A stretch of DNA of 64,000 bases. Origin: an uncultured Victivallales bacterium (lineage in GTDB: Bacteria > Verrucomicrobiota > Lentisphaeria > Victivallales > UBA1829). The stretch covers positions 4,212-68,211 of the forward strand of contig CAKUDG010000019.1 in assembly GCA_934644965.1 (NCBI GenBank), given 5' to 3'. The translations under genes were made by a program, and so were the position numbers. Shown piece after piece: positions 8,863 through 17,189 of the stretch. The notes below the pieces were generated by a model. That model was not told the origin of the DNA. It did no database searches and worked only from the letters and a program-made list of their open reading frames with translations. Every line of letters begins with the position of its first letter. Within the stretch, counting starts at the first letter, position 1.

Positions 8863-8938
8863 AATGAAGACCTGATATCGCGCCGCAGATAGAAGAGAGG
8901 CTCTTTGCCATTCCCTTCCGAAAGCGGGAAAGGTGATG

Positions 8939-9565
8939 TCAGCGGTTCAGCAGATAGACCGGGACGAAATCATCACGGCGGTTCTGGGACCAGGCGGATT
9001 CATTCTCACCGATGACGGCGGGCCGTTCCTCGCCGTAGCTGATGACTTTGATTCTGTTTTCAGCGATGCCTCTGTCCAGAAGGATGAATTTGGCTGCAAG
9101 CGCTCTTTTTTCCCCGAGGGCGCGGTTGTATTCCTCGCTGCCTCTGTTGTCACAGTTTCCTTCGATCACGACGCCGGTATCGGGATGAGCAAGGAGATAG
9201 TCGGCGATGTGATAGATTTTCGGATATTCGGCAGGCTGGATGGTATTATCGTCAAAAGCAAAATAAACGGTTTCAAAATTGACACCCGGGACACGGGGAC
9301 CGACACCGTCAATATATCCTTCTCCGAACAGTTCTGACGTCTCTTTGAATTCACCGGGACCCTCTGGAGGAATCGAATGGAGATCGCTGGCTCCGCCGTT
9401 TCCGGTCGGTACGGCAGTGTTTTCCTGAGCTTTTTTCGCGTCCACATCGACCCAGAAAGCATCCTTGGGTTCTTCCGCGGTGGATTCGAAAATCCCGCAA
9501 GCGGCGGTCAGCAGGGAAACAGACAGCGAAAGCGCGCCCAATCCGATGAATTTTGTGATTTTCAT
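8939..9565 (-). CDS. pal: OmpA-family lipoprotein, Pal-like
   Basis: A 208-residue lipoprotein. The signal peptide ends in a lipobox LTAAC with the acylated cysteine at C23. A polar linker (about 25-95) leads to a C-terminal OmpA-like peptidoglycan-binding domain (about 97-205) with the FDDNTI entry strand and the NRGSEEYNRALGEKRA helix that carries the diaminopimelate-contacting residues. Pal tethers the outer membrane to peptidoglycan with the Tol proteins, none of which are in the window. AAGGA precedes the start by about 9 bp. The linker is long compared with E. coli Pal, so another OmpA-like lipoprotein role is possible. Confidence 0.85.
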   Translation of the reverse strand: MKITKFIGLGALSLSVSLLTAACGIFESTAEEPKDAFWVDVDAKKAQENTAVPTGNGGASDLHSIPPEGPGEFKETSELFGEGYIDGVGPRVPGVNFETVYFAFDDNTIQPAEYPKIYHIADYLLAHPDTGVVIEGNCDNRGSEEYNRALGEKRALAAKFILLDRGIAENRIKVISYGEERPAVIGENESAWSQNRRDDFVPVYLLNR

Positions 9566-9638
9566 AACCGTTGATCCTTCTTTTTGTAATAAATAATCCG
9601 TCTCTTTATAAAATTAACCACAAAAGGAAAAATTTCAA

Positions 9639-9667
9639 TTGACTAAATGCAAAAAGGACTGTAGATT
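9639..9667 (+). promoter_or_regulatory. Sigma-70-like promoter of ilvE
   Basis: TTGACT (9639-9644), 17-bp spacer ending in CTG, TAGATT (9662-9667). The transcript would have a leader of about 75 nt with a small hairpin (TTCCC/GGGAA near 9693-9711) before the ilvE start. Confidence 0.7.
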
Positions 9668-9748
9668 TTCTGAATAATTGATTGAAATGCGCTTCCCTGT
9701 GCAAGGGGGAAACGTCAACACCCCATCTTAAGATTTGGAGAGTTTATC

Positions 9749-10786
9749 ATGACGAACAATCCTTATGCTCGCGACATCCGGACAGACATCGACTGGGATT
9801 CCCTTGGATTCAACTATATGCCCGTCCGCTCGCACATCCGTTACCGCTGGTCCGGCGGAGCCTGGGACAAAGGAGAACTCCTGACCGATCCGAACATCAC
9901 CATGTCCATCGCCGCAACCTGCCTGCATTATGGACAGGCCGCCTTTGAAGGACTTAAGGCCTTCCGCTGCAAGGACGGAAAAGTACGGGTGTTCCGTCCC
10001 TGGGAAAATGTGGCCCGCATGAACAGGACCGTCTCCCACCTGCTGGCCCCGGAAGTCCCGGAGGATCTCTACATCAACGCCATCCGCAGAGTCGTGCTCG
10101 ACAATATCGACTATGTCCCCCCCTACGGCAGCGGCGGCTCTCTCTACATCCGCCCCCTGCATATCGGCACCGGGCCCCGCATCGGCGTAGCTCCCGCTGA
10201 TGAATATCAGTTCCTCATCATGGTCATGCCCGTGGGCGCCTACTACAAGGGCGGACTCCAGAGCGTCCCTGCCCTCGTCATGGATGATTACGACCGCGCG
10301 GCACCCAAGGGCACCGGGCAGTTCAAAGTCGCGGGAAATTACGGCGCCAGTTTGAAACCGGCAAAAATCGCCAAGCAGAAGGGATATCCCATCAACCTCT
10401 TCCTCGACCCCCGCGAACATAAATATATCGATGAATTCGGAACCAGCAATTTCATCGCAATTACCAAAGACGGGAAATATGTCACGCCTCAGTCGCCTTC
10501 CATTCTCCCGAGCGTGACCAACATGTCTCTCATGCAGATCGCCGAGGATCTCGGACTCCCGACCGAACGGCGGAAAATCCCCGTGGAGGAACTCGCGGAT
10601 TTCGCAGAAGTCGATGCCTGCGGCACCGCCGTCGTCATCACTCCGATTTCCGAGATCCATGTGGGGGATCAGGTCTACCGTTACGGCGAGGAGTGCGGTC
10701 CCGTCTCGAAAAAACTCTATGACCGCATCCGCGGAATTCAGGATGGAGAACTGCCGGATACCCACGGCTGGATGCTGGAAGTCTGA
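9749..10786 (+). CDS. ilvE: Branched-chain amino acid aminotransferase
   Basis: A 345-residue class IV PLP aminotransferase that makes or degrades leucine, isoleucine and valine by exchange with glutamate. Length and motifs fit the longer BCAT group: YGQAAFEGLKAF (61-72), the PLP lysine K193 in GTGQFKVAGNYGAS, and EFGTSNF near 231-237. It has its own promoter (9639-9667) and an intrinsic terminator (10893-10944), so it appears monocistronic. The acetolactate synthase for the same pathway lies 15 kb downstream. Confidence 0.95.
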   Translation: MTNNPYARDIRTDIDWDSLGFNYMPVRSHIRYRWSGGAWDKGELLTDPNITMSIAATCLHYGQAAFEGLKAFRCKDGKVRVFRPWENVARMNRTVSHLLAPEVPEDLYINAIRRVVLDNIDYVPPYGSGGSLYIRPLHIGTGPRIGVAPADEYQFLIMVMPVGAYYKGGLQSVPALVMDDYDRAAPKGTGQFKVAGNYGASLKPAKIAKQKGYPINLFLDPREHKYIDEFGTSNFIAITKDGKYVTPQSPSILPSVTNMSLMQIAEDLGLPTERRKIPVEELADFAEVDACGTAVVITPISEIHVGDQVYRYGEECGPVSKKLYDRIRGIQDGELPDTHGWMLEV

Positions 10787-10892
10787 CAGAATCCCTGTCA
10801 TCGCTCTTTCTGTTTTTTCCCGGAGAAGAGACTTCTTCCTTCCCCGGGGAAAACAGGCGGCAAGCGTCCCGTCACGGGATCTGAGCAAAAGA

Positions 10893-10944
10893 CAATCCGG
10901 ATGCCCGGGAAACAGGTTTCCTGAGGAATCCGGATGTTTTTTTT
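10893..10944 (+). terminator. Intrinsic terminator after ilvE
   Basis: The self-complementary ATCCGGAT at 10895-10902 pairs with its copy at 10928-10935; an inner GGAAAC/GTTTCC stem strengthens it, and eight T residues follow at 10937-10944. Confidence 0.7.
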
Positions 10945-11000
10945 GTCTTTCTCCCTCTTTCTTTCTCTGTCCCTCCCGTCCCCGGACGGAAGAAAACCCC

Positions 11001-11744
11001 TTATGACGGATCCGGAGAAGCCGTCTTTTCCGGATTCTTCCGGATCAGGAGCAGGAGATTGGAAGGAAATCCCAGGAAACTCACATGCAGGATCTCCGGA
11101 CGGGGGATCCCGAGCTCGGCACAGAACTGATGGAGCTCCCGGACGGTCAGCAAATTCAGATTTTCTTCCCTGGCCAGTTTATGGTACCCGATTTTTTCAA
11201 GGATTTTCCGGTGCCATTTTTTTGGGAGCCAGTGCAGGAAGGGAAGCGCCGTATGCAGTTCCGCAGGATGCATGCGGTTCGGGGTGGTGATGAAGACGGC
11301 TTTCCTGGCAACGCGGTAACATTCGGAAATCAGTTTTTTCTGTCGTTCAGAGCCGCCGACGTGTTCAATGACGGCGGAGGAAAAGACCAGGTCGAAGGAA
11401 TGGTCCGGGAAAGGCAGGCTGCAGCCGTCGCCCTTCACGAAGCGGAGGCCCTTCCAAATCTCTTCCATCCATGAGGCGTCCTGATCGGAAAGCGCGGTGA
11501 CGCGTTCGGGCCAGGGATAGTTGGCTTCAAAATAGTTGGAGTACGCCATTTTCCGGTCGGCTGTCGCGCCGACGTCGAGGACGCTTTCCATGTTCTCCAG
11601 ATCCAGAGTCTCCGCCAGTTTCCGATAGATTCTGTGCCGGACGCCGAAGGCAAGCTTTTCCGCAAATGTTCCCGCGACAGCCACGCTGTAAACTTCCGGA
11701 TTGACCGGATTTCTTCTTTCAGTGTTCTGCTTTTCCTTCGGCAT
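11001..11744 (-). CDS. Class I SAM-dependent methyltransferase
   Basis: A 247-residue methyltransferase with a Rossmann-type SAM site: motif I VLDVGAT (55-61), an acidic loop LSDQDASWM around 90, and FDLVFSSAVIEHVGG, the usual motif IV/post-motif region. The start at 11744 overlaps the 3' end of the upstream glycosyltransferase gene by 26 bp, which indicates an operon and translational coupling. The frame is open further upstream but that part lies inside the glycosyltransferase gene. By context it may modify a glycan or its lipid carrier; the acceptor is unknown. Confidence 0.8.
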   Translation of the reverse strand: MPKEKQNTERRNPVNPEVYSVAVAGTFAEKLAFGVRHRIYRKLAETLDLENMESVLDVGATADRKMAYSNYFEANYPWPERVTALSDQDASWMEEIWKGLRFVKGDGCSLPFPDHSFDLVFSSAVIEHVGGSERQKKLISECYRVARKAVFITTPNRMHPAELHTALPFLHWLPKKWHRKILEKIGYHKLAREENLNLLTVRELHQFCAELGIPRPEILHVSFLGFPSNLLLLIRKNPEKTASPDPS

Positions 11745-13173
11745 ATTCTGTTGTTCCCGACGTTTCTTTTTTTCCGGGGCGTTTCTTTTTCCGGAATCCG
11801 TCTCTTTCCGCACGGCGCAGCAGCAGAGCGAAGGCCGCTCCCCCCATGGTGCAGAGCATCGGAAGCGCCGGAATCTGATAGCGCGGCATCGTGACCGGTC
11901 CCGGCGCGGCAAGATAATAAAAAACCAGTGCTCCCGTCAGCATCAGAAGACGCCACTTCCAATGCCTCAGCCAGAGCAGCAGTTCCCAGGCGGAAAGGAG
12001 ATAAAGCATTCCGGAAGCGAAGAGCAGCGGGAGGGCGGGAAGAATCAGAGCATATCGTCCTCCGAGGTAATGGTCGAGTGCGGCAAAGAGCCCTTCCCGG
12101 CGCAGGACGCCGAGTGTGCCGCGGCCGTGACGGGTGAGTCCGTTGTTCTCCAGAAACACCGGAAGATCCGGCAGAAGCATGAAGGGCTGGGGCAGATGAG
12201 TCTTCAGAGTGGCTGCGGGATAACGTTTCATGAGGGCGAGATAGCTGGCTTTTTTATAGCTGTTTTTTGCCTGAGTGTCCGGGAAACGTGCCGGATCGGA
12301 GTCGAAGAGATGCTGTGTTTCGTTTTTCAGACGTTCCAGAATGACGGCGGAGTTTTCTCCGGTCGCGGAAGCAAGGATGGCCGATCCGTTGTGGAAATAG
12401 AGATCCGCGCTGTTGGAATCCAGGGCAAATCCCGCCCCCAGACGGAAATTGCGGAACATCCACGGGAAAAGCAGCAGCAGAAAGACTCCCCCCCAGCAGA
12501 CAACGGCCCGAAGCATTTTCTTCCGGAAACCGAAAAACAGCATTGCCAGAACCGGCATGGCCAGGAGAAACAGCGGCAGATTCACCGGTTTGCATAAGGC
12601 CCCCAGCGCGGAAACAAGCAGTCCGCCAAGCCAGAAGCGCAGTGCCCGTGTGCGCCAGGCCTTCAGCAGGAAAAAACACTGCCAGGCACAGAGGAAACCG
12701 AGAAGAATGTCCGCCAGGATCAGCGGCGCATTGGCCAGAGCGCTCAGGTTCAAAGCCAGGAGAGCGGCTGCGGCGAGTCCGGCGTTCCGTCCGCCCAGGA
12801 TGCGCCCGCAGAGTCCGACAGGATAGCAGCTGAGCGCACCCAGCAGGCAGCCGAACAGACCCGCCGCCGCAAAGGATTTCCCGCAGAAAAGAAACGTCAG
12901 TGCCAGGACCAGGGAGTATCCGGGGGGACGGAGTGTGGCGGGAGTCCCGGCTCCGGGCGCGTCGAGATAGGCGCCGTCCGCCAGAAGAGCCTCCGCGGGA
13001 AGGAAGTATCCTCCGGAATCGGGCCGCAGAAGCATTTCCGGATCCGCGAAGGCGGGAAGAGCGCAGAGAATCCGGAGGAGGAAAGCGGCTCCGACAATCA
13101 GCCACAGTCTCCGGCGGAAGCGTTTTTCTTCCATCCGATCCGCTTCGTCCGGGGGTGTTCCCGCTGGATTCAT
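11719..13173 (-). CDS. Integral-membrane glycosyltransferase (GT-C, ArnT/PMT-like)
   Basis: A 484-residue polytopic membrane protein with about ten hydrophobic segments. The first loop carries RPDSGGYFLPAEALL and LRPPGYSLVL, the pattern of polyprenyl-phosphate-sugar-dependent GT-C enzymes (acidic residue just after the first membrane helix, then PPGY). Such enzymes move a sugar from a lipid carrier to an acceptor on the outer face of the inner membrane. The basic C-terminal tail overlaps the methyltransferase gene. A GT2 enzyme of the type that makes lipid-linked sugar donors is divergently placed at 13341, a sensible partner. Confidence 0.75.
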   Translation of the reverse strand: MNPAGTPPDEADRMEEKRFRRRLWLIVGAAFLLRILCALPAFADPEMLLRPDSGGYFLPAEALLADGAYLDAPGAGTPATLRPPGYSLVLALTFLFCGKSFAAAGLFGCLLGALSCYPVGLCGRILGGRNAGLAAAALLALNLSALANAPLILADILLGFLCAWQCFFLLKAWRTRALRFWLGGLLVSALGALCKPVNLPLFLLAMPVLAMLFFGFRKKMLRAVVCWGGVFLLLLFPWMFRNFRLGAGFALDSNSADLYFHNGSAILASATGENSAVILERLKNETQHLFDSDPARFPDTQAKNSYKKASYLALMKRYPAATLKTHLPQPFMLLPDLPVFLENNGLTRHGRGTLGVLRREGLFAALDHYLGGRYALILPALPLLFASGMLYLLSAWELLLWLRHWKWRLLMLTGALVFYYLAAPGPVTMPRYQIPALPMLCTMGGAAFALLLRRAERDGFRKKKRPGKKETSGTTEYAEGKAEH

Positions 13174-13293
13174 GAGAGTCTGCTTCCTTTCCGTTTGTCT
13201 GTTCCGCCGCGATCCACTTTCCGCGGCGGAAAAGGGCGGGGAATAAGATAGGGTGTTTTTTTGTGATTATCAAGCGGAATGCACGGGAAAATG

Positions 13294-13323
13294 TTTTTAT
13301 ATTCCGGAGCGGAATGCTATATT
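13294..13323 (+). promoter_or_regulatory. Probable extended -10 promoter of the GT2 gene
   Basis: TGC directly precedes TATATT (13318-13323). The -35 region is weak (TTTTTA at 13294-13299, 18-bp spacer), as expected if the extended -10 compensates. The leader to the ATG at 13341 would be very short. Confidence 0.45.
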
Positions 13324-13340
13324 GACAAAACGGAGACGGA

Positions 13341-15113
13341 ATGGAAAGGAAGCGGAATTTGCGGAAATCAAAAGTCTTGTCAGTAGTCATTCCCGTGTAC
13401 AACGAGGAACATACCGTGACAAAGCTGCTGGATCAGGTGGCGGCACTTTCCATTCCGGGCGTGTCTCTGGAACTCCTGGCGGTGAATGACGGATCCACGG
13501 ACGCAACGGCGGAGGTGCTCCGGAGTTGGGCGGCGGCACATGAAAATCAGCCGGGACTGAAAGTCGTGATTGCGGAAAAGAGCAACGGGGGGAAAGGTTC
13601 GGCCGTGCGCGAAGGGATCCGTCTTTCCACTGGGGATGTCCTGATTGTCCAGGACGCGGACCTGGAATACGATCCTGCGGATTATGCCGTCTGCATCGCA
13701 CCGATTCTGAACGGGGAGGCGAAGATCGTCTACGGTTCGAGGGAGGATTCCAACCGGAACCGGATTTATTCCTCTCCTTTTTTTTATCTGGGGGCGTTGT
13801 CCCTGACCTTCTGGATCAACCTGCTCTGCAATTCCGATCTCACGGACGAGCCGACCTGTTACAAGACCTTTGACGGAAATCTGATCCGTTCCGTCCCCTT
13901 TGAAGGAAACCGCTTCGACTGGGAGCCGGAAATCACGGTGAAACTTCTGCGTCTCGGTTATCGGATCCATGAAGTGATTGTCACCTACCGTCCGCGTTCG
14001 GTTGCGGAAGGGAAGAAAATCCGTCTCCGCGACGGCTTCGAAGGACTCTGGAGTGCGCTGAAATGGCGTTTCCTGCCCCTGGGTGAAATCCGCAGGCAGG
14101 TGGCCGGACTTTCCCCCGCGGATAAAAAAACCGTTTCCGACGCAGGAAAATCGACGGCGGCTTTCTGGATTCTGCTTCTCCTTTCGGCAGTTCTCCATGC
14201 CCTGCTGTTTTCCCGGTCCGGCGAATCCGGAATATCATGCTCTTCTCCGGCAGGTCCCCTGCTCAAGCTGCCGCTCCCGGACTCCTTCCAGTTCCAGGCT
14301 GCGGCGGGAGACGGCGGAATGGATGGAATCGGGAGGTGGATTGCCCTTCTCGCTGCGGTTCTGAGTACCGCAGCGGTCTATCTGGCGGCGCGGGTGTGGA
14401 CGGACTGGAAACGGGCGTCCCTGGCGGGAGGACTGTTTCTCCTTTCCCTGATTTCTCTGGAATCGGCGGGATGGACGGTCTCGCAAGGGGGGGGCGGAAC
14501 GGCGGGAGCGGTGTTCCTCTGCCTCTCAGCCTTTCAGATGTACTTTACGGAAAGATTTCTGGACAGCGGGTTCGGTTTGTTTCTGATGACGGCCGCATTC
14601 TTTGCGGGTCTGGGAACTCTGCTGGCCCCGGTGAACGCGTACTGGCTTCTTCCGGTGCTGATTCTGTTGCTGTGCCTGAAATTTCTTCCCTTTCATCTGC
14701 GTCTGGACTTTGCATTGTTTTCCCTGCTGGCCGCGGGGGGTGCGTTTCTGCTGTTCCGCTGTCTTGCAGGGGGTACGGTACTAGGAGGAGAAGAATCCGG
14801 AGCAATCTCCTCTGCGGCGGCCTGCAGGACGGGAATGGCGCCGCTTCCCCTCTGGAACTGCATCCGGGAGAAGATCCTGTATCTGGCCGGCCCCGGAATC
14901 ACGGTCCTTGCAGGAGTTCTCGGAATGGGATTCCTGGCCCTGAACAGAAAATGGATCTGGCTGGGAGGGACGCTGGCGGCGATGGGATTTTACGGATTGT
15001 GTCTGCCGCTGTTTCATCCGGCGTTTTTTCTGGTCCCGGTACTCGCAGGAACTTATGGAATTCTTCAGCTGTCTCTGCTCCGGAGAGGGAACGAGGAAAA
15101 CATAAAAAAATAA
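13341..15113 (+). CDS. GT2 glycosyltransferase fused to a polytopic membrane domain
   Basis: A 590-residue protein. Residues 1 to about 240 form a family 2 glycosyltransferase of the dolichol-phosphate-mannose-synthase type: VVIPVYNEE (15-23), VNDGSTD (48-54) and the metal-binding DAD at 105-107. Residues from about 270 hold eight or more hydrophobic segments of no family I recognise. It probably loads a sugar on a polyprenyl phosphate and may help translocate or use it. It is transcribed divergently from the GT-C and methyltransferase genes, and the three together look like a small glycan-assembly locus. GGAG lies about 9 bp before the chosen ATG. Confidence 0.8.
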   Translation: MERKRNLRKSKVLSVVIPVYNEEHTVTKLLDQVAALSIPGVSLELLAVNDGSTDATAEVLRSWAAAHENQPGLKVVIAEKSNGGKGSAVREGIRLSTGDVLIVQDADLEYDPADYAVCIAPILNGEAKIVYGSREDSNRNRIYSSPFFYLGALSLTFWINLLCNSDLTDEPTCYKTFDGNLIRSVPFEGNRFDWEPEITVKLLRLGYRIHEVIVTYRPRSVAEGKKIRLRDGFEGLWSALKWRFLPLGEIRRQVAGLSPADKKTVSDAGKSTAAFWILLLLSAVLHALLFSRSGESGISCSSPAGPLLKLPLPDSFQFQAAAGDGGMDGIGRWIALLAAVLSTAAVYLAARVWTDWKRASLAGGLFLLSLISLESAGWTVSQGGGGTAGAVFLCLSAFQMYFTERFLDSGFGLFLMTAAFFAGLGTLLAPVNAYWLLPVLILLLCLKFLPFHLRLDFALFSLLAAGGAFLLFRCLAGGTVLGGEESGAISSAAACRTGMAPLPLWNCIREKILYLAGPGITVLAGVLGMGFLALNRKWIWLGGTLAAMGFYGLCLPLFHPAFFLVPVLAGTYGILQLSLLRRGNEENIKK

Positions 15114-15138
15114 ATTTGTCATTTTTGTTAATTTTGAT

Positions 15139-15167
15139 TTGATTTTTCTTTTTTCCGGGACTATATT
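15139..15167 (+). promoter_or_regulatory. Sigma-70-like promoter of the first pseudopilin gene
   Basis: TTGATT (15139-15144), 17-bp spacer, TATATT (15162-15167), 27 bp before the ATG at 15195. Confidence 0.75.
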
Positions 15168-15194
15168 GCTAATAACGGAAAGGAGAAAGAGCCA

Positions 15195-16016
15195 ATGAGA
15201 AAAAGGAATAAGGGAACAGAATTCTTCACCCTGATCGAACTGCTGGTGGTCATTGCGGTGATTGCCATTCTGGCGGGCCTGCTGATGCCGGCGCTGGGAT
15301 CCGCGCGTTCGAGAGCACAGGAGATCGCGTGCAGATCCCTGCTGAAGGGATATGGATTGGCGACGTCGCTGTATGCGGACACTTACAACGACTACTTCCC
15401 GGATATTCAGGAATATTTGAATCCGCTTCACGGCTTTGTCGGATTTTTCAGCGACGGGGACACCCTGCCGCAGAGCATCGCCCGCTGTCCGGGGGACTCG
15501 CAGACGGAAAAACTCGGACGTCTTGCCAGCTGCACCCAGGGAAGCACAACTGTGAAGGTTTCCATCGGCGGAGGCCCCAACCTTTCGGATTCCAAAACCC
15601 CCACAAGCGCAGGGACATCCGATATGCGTCAGAAACGCAACGGCCCCCAGAACCGTTTCCCGGAAAAACGCTGTCAGTGGACGGATTACCAGAATCCGGA
15701 CGGGGCGGAAGTCAGCGGAGCCGCCCTGAAAGTCGGACAGGGTTCGGGAAGCATCACGGACTCGTTCGGGAACTATGTGTTCCGCCATCCGATGAATGGA
15801 GCCAACGGAGCTTTCGCAGATGGCCATGTGGGCCGCATTGCTTTGAACCCGGACATCCAGACCGTCAATCAGGGACATGACCTAGCCCCGGGAAACAGCT
15901 GGAGATTCCCAGGAAATATGACATATCCTTTCGGACCAAGACAGCTGAGCGCTCCGGGCGGCACACAGGTCGATCCCGCGTCCATTCCAGACGGGGAAAG
16001 CACCACCTATTACTGA
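15195..16016 (+). CDS. Pseudopilin-like secreted protein (prepilin-type N terminus, H-X-DG type)
   Basis: A 273-residue protein. Its N terminus has the type IV pilin-like hydrophobic helix FTLIELLVVIAVIAILAG after a short basic leader. The residue before the expected prepilin-peptidase cut is Phe (EF|FTLIE), not the usual Gly. The rest is polar and probably extracytoplasmic, ending with the HPMNGANGAFADGHV stretch (His, ten residues, Asp-Gly), a near match to the H-X9-DG motif known from planctomycete and lentisphaera proteins of this type. Function is not established for the family. AAAGGAG precedes the start. Confidence 0.85.
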   Translation: MRKRNKGTEFFTLIELLVVIAVIAILAGLLMPALGSARSRAQEIACRSLLKGYGLATSLYADTYNDYFPDIQEYLNPLHGFVGFFSDGDTLPQSIARCPGDSQTEKLGRLASCTQGSTTVKVSIGGGPNLSDSKTPTSAGTSDMRQKRNGPQNRFPEKRCQWTDYQNPDGAEVSGAALKVGQGSGSITDSFGNYVFRHPMNGANGAFADGHVGRIALNPDIQTVNQGHDLAPGNSWRFPGNMTYPFGPRQLSAPGGTQVDPASIPDGESTTYY

Positions 16017-16418
16017 GGAGCAGCAGTCTGCCGGATTCCGGAGTTCCTGAATTCCCCGGTATGCGGAATCGCTGATATGGGATGTGGCGAAGCCGCGCGG
16101 GACGGGTCTTCTGCCGAATACGTTCTTGATCCCCTTCGTCCCCGCCCCCCGCCGGAAGTGCAAGGTTTTGTCCGGATCATCCGGGAGTATCCGTCTGCGG
16201 CGGAAACCGGGGGCATGCCTTCTTCCCTGCAGAGCCGGACAGGCCCGGATAGGGGGGATAGGGATCTGCGGAAAATGCAGACAGAAGAAGAAGAGCAAGG
16301 GGAAAACAAAGGAACGGATTTTCCCCGCAGCGGAGGAGAACAGACTGCACGCCACACGACAACACAGAAAATTTCAAATTGCTTGTTCCAGTCAGAGAAA
16401 GTAAGGAGAGAAGCGTTT
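16017..16418. other. Intergenic stretch before the ABC transporter operon
   Basis: About 400 bp with no supported gene. A stem of GATTCCG (16034-16040) and CGGAATC (16064-16070) lies just after the pseudopilin stop, without a T run. The frame of the ABC ATPase is open through part of this stretch, but lacks ATPase homology and a ribosome site there. Confidence 0.45.
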
Positions 16419-17189
16419 ATGTTGGACAGGATGCCTTTGAAGATTGAATCCCTCTGCAAGGATTTTCGGCGCGGAGGCGGAGAGGGAAGCGTTCGCGTAC
16501 TGGATCACGTTTCACTGGAGGCCTGTGAAGGGGATTTTGTGGCGGTGATGGGTCCGAGCGGATCCGGGAAGAGCACCCTGCTCCACGTCGCGGGAGGACT
16601 GACGGACGCAAGCGAAGGGAAAGTCTTTGTGGAAGGCCGGGATCTCTCCGGACTGAGCGACGGTCAGTTGAGCGTCCTTCGCAGGAGACGGATCGGATTT
16701 GTATTTCAGTCCTTCAATCTGATATCGACTCTCACCGTTGAAGACAACATCTGCCTGCCGATTCTGGCGGACGGCGGACATCCCGACCGTGCCGCGCTGC
16801 ATTCGCTGGCGGAACGTCTGGGGATTGCCGACAAACTCACGCGCTTCCCCGTGAATCTTTCCGGCGGCGAACAGCAGCGGGTGGCAATTGCACGCGCACT
16901 CCTTCCAAAACCCGCCATCATTCTGGCGGATGAACCGACGGGAAGTCTGGACACGATTTCAGGCCAGGAATTCTGCTCTCTCCTGGACCTTCTCTGCCGT
17001 GAGGAAAACGCCACGATCATACTGGTGACTCACGAACCGGCCGTGGCGGCCTGGGCGAAACGGACACTGGTGCTCAAAGACGGACGTCTGATCGGCACCC
17101 TGCCCCCGGAAACCGTGAAAAACGCCCATCTTCTGGCATCGGCCTATCAGGACATCCTTTCACAGGAAGGGAGCGGAGGCGTAAAATGA
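16419..17189 (+). CDS. ABC transporter ATP-binding protein (LolD/MacB type)
   Basis: A 256-residue ATPase with Walker A GPSGSGKS (45-52), Q-loop VFQSFN (95-100), signature LSGGEQQ (147-153), Walker B ILADEP (168-173) and the switch His in THEP. The subfamily (short, with FQSFNLI and SGGEQQRVAIARA) is the one that works with FtsX-type permeases in lipoprotein release or macrolide/peptide export. Start set at 16419 by AAGGAGAG (16403-16410); an upstream open frame lacks such a site. Its stop overlaps the permease start by 4 bp (ATGA), so the two form one transporter. Confidence 0.93.
   Translation: MLDRMPLKIESLCKDFRRGGGEGSVRVLDHVSLEACEGDFVAVMGPSGSGKSTLLHVAGGLTDASEGKVFVEGRDLSGLSDGQLSVLRRRRIGFVFQSFNLISTLTVEDNICLPILADGGHPDRAALHSLAERLGIADKLTRFPVNLSGGEQQRVAIARALLPKPAIILADEPTGSLDTISGQEFCSLLDLLCREENATIILVTHEPAVAAWAKRTLVLKDGRLIGTLPPETVKNAHLLASAYQDILSQEGSGGVK

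Noticed and set aside
9687..9731. 14-codon ORF between the ilvE promoter and ilvE as a leader peptide
   Set aside because: No ribosome site, only two Val codons and no terminator hairpin with T run; unlike the ilvB leader it has no attenuator parts.
16077..16418. Upstream extension of the ABC ATPase reading frame
   Set aside because: Open frame only; the true start at 16419 has an AAGGAGAG site and the extension has no ATPase similarity.
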